Made by a program: the position numbers and the translations under genes. Below, piece by piece: positions 17,201 through 24,546 of a stretch of 29,113 nt of DNA. Each line of letters begins with the position of its first letter. Position 1 is the stretch's first letter. Where the stretch lies: positions 1-29,113 of the forward strand of contig CAYZXH010000018.1 in the NCBI GenBank assembly GCA_964482405.1, given 5' to 3'. Under the pieces are notes generated by a model, which worked only from the letters and a program-made list of their open reading frames with translations, searched no databases and was not told the DNA's origin. Source of the DNA: Zestomicrobium sp964482405 (lineage in GTDB: Archaea > Thermoproteota > Thermoprotei_A > Sulfolobales > NBVN01).

Positions 17201-18153
17201 CTGTTAAAGCTAAGGATCTCAGAGTAGGTTATATGGACGAGGAAGAGAATATATTATGGGCTGTTAAAGGGGTTTCCTTCGAGGTTAGGCAGGGAGAAGT
17301 GTTTTGCTTAGTTGGTGAGAGCGGGTGCGGTAAGTCAACTATAGGGAATACTATAATCGGTATACTACCTCCTTACGCAGTTACTGAGGGAGAGCTATAC
17401 GTCTTCAACAAGCCTGTGGTCATGGGCAACCTAAGAGATTACACAGGCATTAGAGGGAGAGTTGTTTCCTACGTTCCTCAAAACCCCGGCACTAGCTTAA
17501 ACCCCTACCAGACAATAGGGACGCAGCTTTACTATGTGTTAAACAGCGTGTACGGATGGGATAAAAAGAAGTCTCTTGAGGTAGCTAAGAAGTACTTATC
17601 TCTCGTTGAGTTAGACCCGGAAAGCGTGATTGATTACTACCCGCACGAGCTCAGTGGGGGGATGCAGCAGAGAGCGGCTATAGCCATAGCTCTTTCAACA
17701 GGCGCTAAAATCCTAGTAGCTGACGAGCCTACCTCAGCTCTAGACGCACACCTAAGACTACAACTAATCAAGCTCTTGATGAAGCTTAAGGAAACTGAGT
17801 CACTAACCCTCATACTAATAACACACGACCTAGTATCGACCGGCAAGATATGCGATACCGTAGCGGTTGTTTACTCTGGTAAGATTGTTGAGAAGTGTTC
17901 GGGGAGTAACGTGATAATCGAGCCGCTACACCCCTACACACAAATGTTAGCTGACGCCGTACCGCTTCTAGGGATTAAAAGACCCCTCAAATCAATACCT
18001 GGCGAACCCCCGAAACCCGGCGAGGAAATCACTGGCTGTGTATTCGCGCCTAGATGCCCCCTAGCATTCGAGAAATGTGTTGAACCCCCGCCCTCCTTCA
18101 ACGTATATAACGGGGAGGTGGCTTGTTGGAGGTACGCTAACATTGCCAGATAG
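17191..18153 (+). CDS. ABC transporter ATP-binding protein, DppD type
   Basis: ATPase of the importer. It has Walker A GESGCGKST, Q-loop SYVPQNPGTSLNP, signature LSGGMQQR, Walker B ILVADEP, D-loop SALD and H-loop LITHDL, followed by the oligopeptide-type C-terminal domain with four cysteines (GCVFAPRCPLAFEKC and a later CW) that in relatives binds an iron-sulphur cluster. Of two in-frame GTGs, 17182 and 17191, I prefer 17191 because AGGAGGTGG sits at a suitable distance before it. The start overlaps the DppC stop. Confidence 0.93.
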   Translation: MVLAVKAKDLRVGYMDEEENILWAVKGVSFEVRQGEVFCLVGESGCGKSTIGNTIIGILPPYAVTEGELYVFNKPVVMGNLRDYTGIRGRVVSYVPQNPGTSLNPYQTIGTQLYYVLNSVYGWDKKKSLEVAKKYLSLVELDPESVIDYYPHELSGGMQQRAAIAIALSTGAKILVADEPTSALDAHLRLQLIKLLMKLKETESLTLILITHDLVSTGKICDTVAVVYSGKIVEKCSGSNVIIEPLHPYTQMLADAVPLLGIKRPLKSIPGEPPKPGEEITGCVFAPRCPLAFEKCVEPPPSFNVYNGEVACWRYANIAR

Positions 18154-18940
18154 TAACGTAATAGTTTTACTTAAGGACGTCGTAGCCGGTTACCAGACCA
18201 CCGGCAGGAGCTGGAGATCCTTATTCAAGCACGTTAACGTCGTGTTAAGAGACGTGAATTTAAGAGTGTATGACGGTGAGAGGGTAGCTATAATAGGTGA
18301 GAGTGGTTCTGGGAAGACCACCTTACTTAAGGTAATCCTAGGACTGCTTAAACCTGTGAAGGGTAGTGTCGAAGTCTTAGGTAAGGAGATCTACAAACTC
18401 CCGTGGAAAGAACGCGTGAACGTGCTTAAGCAAGTAGGTTACGTGCCTCAAGATCCATACAAAGCGCTGAATCCTAAACTACGTGTTAGGACTATATTGA
18501 GTGAGCCCCTGGAGTCTCTCAAAGCCAAGCCGGAGGAGGTTGAGGAGAGGGTTAGGGATGTCGCGAAGATGGTTCAATTAAGTGATAAGATCTTGGATAA
18601 GTATCCTGGCGAACTCAGCGGCGGGATGATGCAGAGAGTGCTGATAGCTCGCTCCATAATACATGATCCCGAGATCTTAATACTGGACGAACCCACGTCA
18701 GCACTCGACGTATCTATTCAGGCGCAGATCATAGAACTAATTAACAACATACACAAGAAGCTAGAGCTAGCTATTTTAACAGTGACGCATGATTTAGGCG
18801 TGGCACAATACCTAAGTGACCGAGCCGTAATACTGTACAAGGGTGGAGTGATTGAGGAGGGACTCATAGACGACATAATCGCGAGACCAAAACATAAGTA
18901 CACGAACTTACTGATAGCTAGCTATAGAGCGAGCGTATAA
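18143..18940 (+). CDS. ABC transporter ATP-binding protein, DppF type
   Basis: Second ATPase, partner of DppD. Walker A GESGSGKTT, Q-loop YVPQDPYKALNP, signature LSGGMMQR, Walker B ILILDEP, D-loop SALD and H-loop VTHDL are all intact. It lacks the cysteine-rich tail, ending after RPKHKYTNLLI, so only DppD carries the metal-binding domain. The open frame extends back to 18077, but the TTG at 18143 has GGAGGT 9 nt upstream (18128-18133) and overlaps the DppD stop by 11 nt, so it is the likely start. Last gene of the transporter operon. Confidence 0.92.
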   Translation: MPDSNVIVLLKDVVAGYQTTGRSWRSLFKHVNVVLRDVNLRVYDGERVAIIGESGSGKTTLLKVILGLLKPVKGSVEVLGKEIYKLPWKERVNVLKQVGYVPQDPYKALNPKLRVRTILSEPLESLKAKPEEVEERVRDVAKMVQLSDKILDKYPGELSGGMMQRVLIARSIIHDPEILILDEPTSALDVSIQAQIIELINNIHKKLELAILTVTHDLGVAQYLSDRAVILYKGGVIEEGLIDDIIARPKHKYTNLLIASYRASV

Positions 18941-18995
18941 TAATGTTTAGAACTATCTAAGCATTAAATAAATAATATTCTTTGAAGTGAGTATT

Positions 18996-19021
18996 CCTAG
19001 TGATGCGTGATGCTCACTAGG
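18996..19021. repeat. Inverted repeat spanning a start codon
   Basis: CCTAGTGA (18996-19003) and TCACTAGG (19014-19021) are perfect 8-bp arms around a 10-nt loop that contains the GTG/ATG start of the CDP-alcohol transferase gene. It could be a repressor operator or an RNA hairpin hiding the start. Confidence 0.5.
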
Positions 19022-19600
19022 ATTAGGAGTGCTGTAACGCCTTTCCTGAGGCACTTGGGAGTTTTCCTCTGGAAACTCGGGATATCCCCTGATATGCTCA
19101 CGCTAAGCGGGTTAATACTGAGTTTCGTAGCACCAGTCTTCGCGTTTTTTAAGATTATTCCAGCTGTTTTAATATTGATGATCCTAAGCCTTGTTTGCGA
19201 TGCTCTCGATGGGGCCGTAGCTAAAGCATCCGGCACAACAACCCCTAGAGGAGCACTCCTAGATTCCTTCAGTGACAGGGTTGAGGAATTGATGTTTGTC
19301 TTGAGCTTAGGCTTAATGAGGGTTGAGTGGGTAATACTGACTTTGTTTCTCGGAACGTCCTTCCTCATAAGTTACTTGAGGTCCATAGCCTCACAACACG
19401 GGATAAACTTGGAGGGGGTTGGTTTAATGGAGAGAGGTGAGAGAGGATTACTATTAGTACTATCAACAACCCTACTAATGTTTAACGCGGGGCAATACGC
19501 AGAGTTATTGATTACTGTAGGCATAGTATTGAACGTTGTGACGGTGACGCAGCGAATCACGAAACTAATCAGCTTACTCAATAACTCACCCAGGGCTTAG
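19007..19600 (+). CDS. CDP-alcohol phosphatidyltransferase, archaetidylinositol-phosphate-synthase-like
   Basis: Integral-membrane enzyme that exchanges CMP of CDP-archaeol for a phosphorylated alcohol, most likely inositol phosphate, in ether-lipid synthesis. The family signature D(x)2DG(x)2A...G(x)3D(x)3D is complete: Asp65, Asp68, Gly69, Ala72, Gly82, Asp86 and Asp90. The usual Arg after Ala is Lys73. About six membrane helices, 197 residues, typical length. GTG at 19007 and ATG at 19010 are adjacent start choices. AT-rich sequence at 18964-18980 could supply the TATA box. Confidence 0.88.
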   Translation: MMLTRIRSAVTPFLRHLGVFLWKLGISPDMLTLSGLILSFVAPVFAFFKIIPAVLILMILSLVCDALDGAVAKASGTTTPRGALLDSFSDRVEELMFVLSLGLMRVEWVILTLFLGTSFLISYLRSIASQHGINLEGVGLMERGERGLLLVLSTTLLMFNAGQYAELLITVGIVLNVVTVTQRITKLISLLNNSPRA

Positions 19601-19653
19601 ACAGTGAGTTAGTCTCTCATCAACTATTTATTTGTTGTCACGTAGTATCTATT

Positions 19654-19659
19654 GGTGAG
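19654..19659 (+). promoter_or_regulatory. Shine-Dalgarno site preceding a CTG start
   Basis: GGTGAG lies five bases before CTG 19665-19667. It decides the start of a gene that has no ATG, GTG or TTG in a suitable place. A TATA-like CTATTTATTT lies at about 19623-19632. Confidence 0.55.
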
Positions 19660-19664
19660 TAAAG

Positions 19665-19985
19665 CTGGCTAAGGTTAAGAAGCTGGTTTTAGTTACGGAT
19701 AAAGATCACGCACTACACAAGCACTTCAGCGAAATATCTGAGAAATTATCTAAAGAACTCAATATCCCTCTCGAGTATAGGTGGGGTGATTACGTCTACG
19801 TATCACAATACGGTGATTCCGACGAGTTAGGCATTACTTGGCTACCTCAATTATTCGCGGAGCTAGAAGACGGGACCGTAATCAAGATCTTGACACAGCC
19901 TAACTTAAGTGAAGCAGGCTACCTAGACCAAGAAAGAGATTATAAGGCGTCTTTAGAAGCGCTGAGGAATTACTTGAGTGAATAG
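19665..19985 (+). CDS. Small conserved-looking protein with apparent CTG start
   Basis: This 106-codon frame reads as a real protein: charged, alternating helix and strand, crenarchaeal codon use, ending in a TAG 11 nt before the next gene. It begins LAKVKKLVLVTDKDHALHKH and contains EYRWGDYVYVSQYGD and DQERDYKASLEALRNYL. The in-frame codon at 19656-19658 is TGA, and no ATG, GTG or TTG occurs in frame until far inside. The CTG at 19665 has GGTGAG at ideal spacing. Either CTG initiates or a sequencing error hides the start. I do not recognise the family. Probably co-transcribed with 19997-20341. Confidence 0.68.
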   Translation: MAKVKKLVLVTDKDHALHKHFSEISEKLSKELNIPLEYRWGDYVYVSQYGDSDELGITWLPQLFAELEDGTVIKILTQPNLSEAGYLDQERDYKASLEALRNYLSE

Positions 19986-19996
19986 GTGTTTAGCGC

Positions 19997-20341
19997 TTGA
20001 GTGTGAGGACAGTAATAGCTAGAATAGTTGAGGGGGAAGTTAAGTCAGTAGATGTAGTAGAGGTTGAAAGTGTTGGGGAAGCTGTCAAGAAGGTGGTTTC
20101 TGAAGTGCTTGAAAAATGGGATCCTGAGAAACACGACTTGATAATAACTAGGCATGAGTCCAGCGAGATAAGCGAGTCCGAAAAATCGGTCCCTATTTAC
20201 GTGTTGAGCCCCTCTAGTGAGTGGGTAGGCGAGGAACTAGTAGAGAAGGAGATAATAGTCGTGTTCCCGTATGTCAGTGAGAAGCTAACGAATGAGATCC
20301 TGCGGGTATTCAGTGAGTATAGTAAGAGTAGTAACGCTTAA
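19997..20341 (+). CDS. Small acidic protein of unknown function
   Basis: A 114-residue soluble protein, rich in Glu and Val, beginning with a possible beta strand (VRTVIARIVEGEV), then helix GEAVKKVVSEVLEKW, and a second half with VPIYVLSPSSEWV and IIVVFPYVSEKLTNEILRVF. Not recognised. Start is TTG at 19997 with AGGTG about 9 nt upstream; a GTG at 20003 is an alternative. Follows the CTG-start gene by 11 nt, so the two are probably one operon. Confidence 0.72.
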   Translation: MSVRTVIARIVEGEVKSVDVVEVESVGEAVKKVVSEVLEKWDPEKHDLIITRHESSEISESEKSVPIYVLSPSSEWVGEELVEKEIIVVFPYVSEKLTNEILRVFSEYSKSSNA

Positions 20342-20386
20342 AATCACCGGTACGACACGTTAGGGTTTTCCCCTATTTAGTCGCGA

Positions 20387-20435
20387 GTGATGAGTGGTGT
20401 CCTGTCTGAACGATGATTGAAGGACCACAAGCTGA
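20387..20435 (+). ncRNA. Candidate C/D box sRNA
   Basis: In the gap between two convergent genes there is a perfect C box GTGATGA (20387-20393), a 12-nt guide, a D' box CTGA (20406-20409), a C'-like CGATGA (20411-20416), a 15-nt guide and a D box CTGA (20432-20435), followed by a T-rich stretch. Order, spacing and total length match archaeal dual-guide C/D box sRNAs. A caution is that the guides contain GTGGTGTCC and GGACCAC, which could pair into a stem instead. Targets were not identified. Confidence 0.6.
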
Positions 20436-20499
20436 TTAATTCCCTTAATTTTTATCGCTGTGACTCCTGGACAACATCGAGAACCTGTTCCCAGCTAAG

Positions 20500-22527
20500 T
20501 CAAGATCCCTCGTCTTCAGAGCTTAAGTCAATGTGTTCAAGAAAGTCTGCCAAATTCCTCAATCCTTCCTCAAGGCTGGGGGTCTCCCTCCCCTCACCCT
20601 TAATTTCCTTCCTGCCTAAGATTGAAACTAATTTTGTTGTTACGTCTTTCTTTCTACCTCTGCTTTTAGGCTTCCCAAGTATTTGAGTAACTATATTCTT
20701 CTCAACTAGCATTTCAGCGATTGGGCACACATCAACACACACCTTGCAGCCTGAGCACATGGAGGGATTCACGTAAGGTCTCCCGTCGAGGATTTTGATA
20801 GCGTTACGAGGACACCAATTAACGCAACTTAAGCAATTAACGCACTTAAGCCACCTGACGCCGAGCTTCACAGCCGTGATAACTTCCTCAAGCGCGTTAC
20901 TTGAGATAGCTCTTATGACGCCTTCCACACTTACCCGTATTATGCCATCGAAAGACTTAATCTCTAGTAATTCGCCAGCGATCATCGAGTGTTTATATCC
21001 TAGAACCCTCCACTGACTTAGGAAGGAATCTAGCGGTAATTTAGGAGTGATCTTAACAGAGACTTCATCGCTACTTCGAGGATTGCTTAGCAAGGTTACT
21101 TCAAATCCTGATCTCTTAATGAATTCCGCAACCCATGAAGTGGTGGTGATGCCGGCCCATCTCTCAACCCTCTTCCTCCCCTGAGCTTCCGGGTTATGCC
21201 ATCTCCACAAATGTCTTGAAACGTAACATTCAGGCAGTCCGCGCTCGACAGACCACTCCCTCAGGAAGTCCTCCCATCTACACCATAACTCCGGGTATTT
21301 CCTCTTAACCTCGTAATACTCAGCGACATTAGCTGCTGGACATAAGTAACAACCAAGCCTCTCAAAACCCTCGAAATAGAGCGGATTAACCAGTAGTTTA
21401 TTAACGTATATGTATGACCAAACACTTATTTGATCCCAGTCTTGAACTGGCGACATAGACAAGACTTCAGGTAACCATCTATTTCTCCATACACTGCCTG
21501 AGAGAGATCTATCGATAGATTCAAAAGCTCTCTGCCCAACGACCGATAAGACGTTCCCCCGGAAATTCTTCTTGTAAGCTCTAGATATAGGAACCAGCTT
21601 TATTACCTTGCAACACCACCTATAGTCTTTCCCTGGAGGACCGAAGACCCTCACCGCCTCCCAGAACTTATCGCCTGCGCTCGCGTTGATTAGTCTTAAG
21701 CCGTAAATCCCGCTGACCTCGTTAACGTTCTTAACAGTCTCAGGTAATTCAAGACCTGTATCGTTGAATAACATCACCGGCTCTATACCAGCCCTAAGAA
21801 CTAGGTGGAGAGCCACTAACGAGTCCTTACCACCAGAATATGAAACGACGACAGGCAACCTAGTTTTTTCAGACATTATGGCGACGTTCTTCACTCCTCT
21901 GGAGATTCTTGACCTAATCCAGAGCTCGTTACTCTTCATTAAGTCTTCTAACGTAGCTTTCTTCCTTATCGGTTCCTCAGAACCTTTCTTAAATAAGGTC
22001 TGCACCCTAAACTTGCCCCTCTTCGTTAAAGCTAGAGCCACGGGTTCCCCAAACCTGTCAACAACGACTGCTTGCTCACCCTCCCTACCACCATCGCCTA
22101 AGGGTTCTAGGGGCTTAGGCTTGTCTACAAAGAACTTCTTAACTAGTCCCTCGTTGAGTGCTATCACCGAACTATATTTACTTAACCTCCACCTCCAACT
22201 CATCGAGTCAAGATCAAAGTGAAGTCTCCCGACGATAACTCCGCCGACTATGACCTCCCTCATATCGTCTACGTGAGGAACCTTATTTAGGAAGAATAGG
22301 CTTGAGTCTAAGTCAAGGAGCTTCATTAACTTAGGCGTGCCGAATTCATTCTTAATCCCTTCCTCAATTATCCTTAAATCGCCGGGAAAGCCAGGTCTTA
22401 TGTCTCCGGGCTCCCCCACATGTAGTTCAATGCCTTCACCTCCACACCTACCGCATATTCTCTCTCTGATGGGGACGTTGCAGTTATTACACCAGTACAG
22501 CTTGAGCTTCACACCCCACTTCCTCAT
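20500..22527 (-). CDS. PAPS-reductase-family protein fused to zinc ribbon and 2x[4Fe-4S] ferredoxin
   Basis: A large multidomain protein (684 residues from the TTG at 22554; about 675 from the preferred ATG at 22527). In 22554 numbering: a zinc ribbon (Cys22, 25, 34, 37), a PUA-like segment (about 95-185), a PP-loop adenylyl-sulphate-reductase-like domain with SYSGGKDS (238-245), a Cys-Cys pair (314-315) and CxxC (402-405) that match the CC...CxxC [4Fe-4S] pattern of APS reductases. Then comes a ferredoxin with CVNCLSCVNWCP (571-582) and CSGCKVCVDVCP (600-611). Relatives are known in methanogens. The substrate is uncertain: sulphate assimilation or RNA/tRNA sulphur chemistry are both possible. 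The gene follows the Nog1-type GTPase gene. Confidence 0.85.
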   Translation of the reverse strand: MRKWGVKLKLYWCNNCNVPIRERICGRCGGEGIELHVGEPGDIRPGFPGDLRIIEEGIKNEFGTPKLMKLLDLDSSLFFLNKVPHVDDMREVIVGGVIVGRLHFDLDSMSWRWRLSKYSSVIALNEGLVKKFFVDKPKPLEPLGDGGREGEQAVVVDRFGEPVALALTKRGKFRVQTLFKKGSEEPIRKKATLEDLMKSNELWIRSRISRGVKNVAIMSEKTRLPVVVSYSGGKDSLVALHLVLRAGIEPVMLFNDTGLELPETVKNVNEVSGIYGLRLINASAGDKFWEAVRVFGPPGKDYRWCCKVIKLVPISRAYKKNFRGNVLSVVGQRAFESIDRSLSGSVWRNRWLPEVLSMSPVQDWDQISVWSYIYVNKLLVNPLYFEGFERLGCYLCPAANVAEYYEVKRKYPELWCRWEDFLREWSVERGLPECYVSRHLWRWHNPEAQGRKRVERWAGITTTSWVAEFIKRSGFEVTLLSNPRSSDEVSVKITPKLPLDSFLSQWRVLGYKHSMIAGELLEIKSFDGIIRVSVEGVIRAISSNALEEVITAVKLGVRWLKCVNCLSCVNWCPRNAIKILDGRPYVNPSMCSGCKVCVDVCPIAEMLVEKNIVTQILGKPKSRGRKKDVTTKLVSILGRKEIKGEGRETPSLEEGLRNLADFLEHIDLSSEDEGS

Positions 22528-22577
22528 TAAGACCCTTACCCCCGCAACACTCAAGTCGCCGTAATCGTTACATCCCC

Positions 22578-23609
22578 CTAAAGAGACCTCATTTTGTAAA
22601 ACTCGTGGCTCCTGTCCTTAATCCACTCCAGTAAAGAGTCTATGCCGATCCCTTTAAGTGCGCTTATCTTGTATGGTTCGCCGTCGTAAACCTCCTTAAC
22701 CAGTTTCGAGACCTCAGCTAGTCTCTCCTCAGAAGTCTCGTCTATTTTATTTATAGCTACTAAGACGGGTTTCTCACTGAACATCGTCTTAATCATTTGG
22801 AGTAAGTCGATCTGTTGTTCTATGGTGTAGTAGCCGGAGGGTCTGGGGTCAATCAAGTATATGAGTGCGTCTGCGAGGAACTTAATAGCTACTAAGGCTC
22901 TCTTCTCTATCTCGTTGAGTTCTGAGATTGGTCTATCAAGTATTCCCGGGGTATCGAAGACCTGAACCCTCATGTGATCTACTTGGAGGTGGCCGGAGAT
23001 AATGTTTTTGGTGGTGAAGGGGAAGGGCGATACCTCAGGTTTTGAGGACGAGATCCTGCCTACCAGGGTTGACTTACCTACTTGAGGCATCCCTGAGACA
23101 ACTACCTTAAGGTTGTTGAAGTCTATGCAGGGTAGCTTCCTCAACTCGTTGATAGCTACCTCAAGCTTCTTTAGATCTTTATTGAGCTTCCTAACCACCG
23201 ATAAAGACCTACCAATAAATTCCCTCAAATCTTTCTTGGCTTCCTCAGTGGTTAGAGCTAGCTTTACGCGGATTCTGTAATACCTCCATAACTTTCTAGC
23301 TACTCTCTTAAACCCCTTTAATCTTGCGTAAAGGGTCTTGTAATCTGTTATCCCTGAGATAGCTAAGAGCTCGGCGTAGAAGGGATTCAGCGTGTCCGGG
23401 TTGGGCAGGACGTCCAAGACTTCGAAAACCTTATTGAGGGTTTCGTAAGTCTTATCAACTTTGACCAAATACCTTATTAAGGTCTTCCTTCTTACTTTCT
23501 TAGCTAGAGTGATGGGCTCCGAGTAAACACTCATTAAAGCTTCCCTAACCTCGGCGTAATCCCATACCCTGACATTCCTTAAGGACTTACTTAAGCACTC
23601 CTCCTCCAC
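22578..23609 (-). CDS. Nog1-type GTPase
   Basis: GTPase of the Obg/Nog1 group, whose members act in large ribosomal subunit assembly. An N-terminal helical domain of about 165 residues precedes the G domain: G1 GMPQVGKST (173-181), G2 Thr at about 199-200 in FPFTTK, G3 DTPG (219-222), G4 NKID and G5 SAL. The 343-residue length fits archaeal Nog1, which lacks the long eukaryotic C-terminus. The start overlaps the upstream DUF504-like gene by 19 nt, indicating coupling. Confidence 0.9.
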   Translation of the reverse strand: MEEECLSKSLRNVRVWDYAEVREALMSVYSEPITLAKKVRRKTLIRYLVKVDKTYETLNKVFEVLDVLPNPDTLNPFYAELLAISGITDYKTLYARLKGFKRVARKLWRYYRIRVKLALTTEEAKKDLREFIGRSLSVVRKLNKDLKKLEVAINELRKLPCIDFNNLKVVVSGMPQVGKSTLVGRISSSKPEVSPFPFTTKNIISGHLQVDHMRVQVFDTPGILDRPISELNEIEKRALVAIKFLADALIYLIDPRPSGYYTIEQQIDLLQMIKTMFSEKPVLVAINKIDETSEERLAEVSKLVKEVYDGEPYKISALKGIGIDSLLEWIKDRSHEFYKMRSL

Positions 23610-23863
23610 AATACCTCACCACGCCTCCTAATCTCGACCACTCTATGGAGGGGGATCACAGCGTCCCCCAAGATTAGTCTATCCTTCATTAATTTAGTGA
23701 TTTCACTGGCTTTAATTTCCTTCAAAGAACTAACTGTTTTCCTATCTAAGACTACGATAACGTAATCTTCCAACTCCTCAGCCGGTGTTGTGTGGATTAT
23801 TTTCTTAATCAACTCGTAGTTTTCTAATCTCTTAATCACCAGCACAGCCCCTGCCTTAAACAC
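23591..23863 (-). CDS. DUF504/MJ1316-domain protein (UPF0248-like)
   Basis: A 90-residue protein whose C-terminal half, DAVIPLHRVVEIRRRGEVLWRR, is the diagnostic end of the DUF504/MJ1316 (UPF0248) family, a small domain linked to recognition of RNA ends. The first half (ELEDYVIVVLDRK) fits the family strand order. It is the first gene of a leftward unit with the Nog1-type GTPase, divergent from psmB. Its role in RNA metabolism is inferred from the family name and the ribosome-assembly neighbour. Confidence 0.78.
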   Translation of the reverse strand: MFKAGAVLVIKRLENYELIKKIIHTTPAEELEDYVIVVLDRKTVSSLKEIKASEITKLMKDRLILGDAVIPLHRVVEIRRRGEVLWRRSA

Positions 23864-23926
23864 TCACTTCTTTACATTGTATTAAACCTTATATTATGTG
23901 TTTGACTCAATTAATTAGGTGTTTGT
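23864..23926. promoter_or_regulatory. Divergent promoter region, DUF504 gene / psmB
   Basis: A 63-nt AT-rich gap. CTTATATTA at about 23888-23896 suits the plus-strand psmB transcript, and AGGTG at about 23917-23921 is its ribosome site. AT-rich sequence for the minus strand lies at about 23876-23886. Confidence 0.5.
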
Positions 23927-24535
23927 ATGTCGTATGAGAGGATAGGTACGGGTGCTACGGCGGTTGGCATCAAGACTGAAGAGGGTGTGGTTCTAGCTGC
24001 TGAGAAAAGGGTGTCTTACGGCGGGTTCGTGATGAGTAGGGGTGGTAAGAAAGTATTCACTATCAAGGATAGGTTTGGCTTAGCGTTCGCAGGACTCTTC
24101 TCCGATATTCAGACGCTGAACAGGACCATGAACGTGTTAATACATTCGTACGAGTTAGAGAATAATAGACCTATAAGTGTTTACTCGGCTGCTAGACTAC
24201 TCTCAATCATCTTATACCAGAATAAGTGGCTGCCTTTCATATCTGAAGTGATTTTCGGAGGGGTTGATGAGACAGGAACCCACCTGTACGTGATGGATAT
24301 GCTTGGGTCGCTGATAGAGGACGTGTACGCGGCTATAGGTTCTGGAGCGCCTATAGCTATAGGCATCATAGAGTCTAAGTATAGGGACGGCATCTCCTTA
24401 GATGAGGCAGCGCAGATAGCTGTGGAAGCCGTGTCAGCAGCTATAAAGAGAGACGCTCTCTCAGGGGACGGTGTGGACGTAGTGACTATAAGACCCGGTA
24501 AAGTAACTGAGAAATTCGTGAGTCTCATAACGTAA
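23927..24535 (+). CDS. psmB: Proteasome beta subunit with Ala at the Thr1 position
   Basis: Beta subunit of the 20S proteasome. The fold signatures are complete: AVGIKTEEGVVLAAEKRV, the Lys33-type SRGGKKVF, GSGAPIAIGIIES around Ser129, and KRDALSGDGVDV around Asp166/Ser169. In an ungapped alignment with the archaeal consensus TTTVGI the sequence reads ATAVGI, so the catalytic N-terminal Thr1 corresponds to Ala10 of this protein. The short nine-residue N-terminus would not be cleaved by the normal mechanism. Crenarchaea commonly have two beta paralogues, so this is probably the non-catalytic one, with an active partner elsewhere. Followed 12 nt later by endonuclease V. Confidence 0.92.
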   Translation: MSYERIGTGATAVGIKTEEGVVLAAEKRVSYGGFVMSRGGKKVFTIKDRFGLAFAGLFSDIQTLNRTMNVLIHSYELENNRPISVYSAARLLSIILYQNKWLPFISEVIFGGVDETGTHLYVMDMLGSLIEDVYAAIGSGAPIAIGIIESKYRDGISLDEAAQIAVEAVSAAIKRDALSGDGVDVVTIRPGKVTEKFVSLIT

Positions 24536-24546
24536 GGAGGCCTCAC

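Noticed and set aside
21764..22222. 152-codon plus-strand open frame
   Set aside because: Shadow of the PAPS-reductase-like gene, which has clear motifs in the minus-strand frame.
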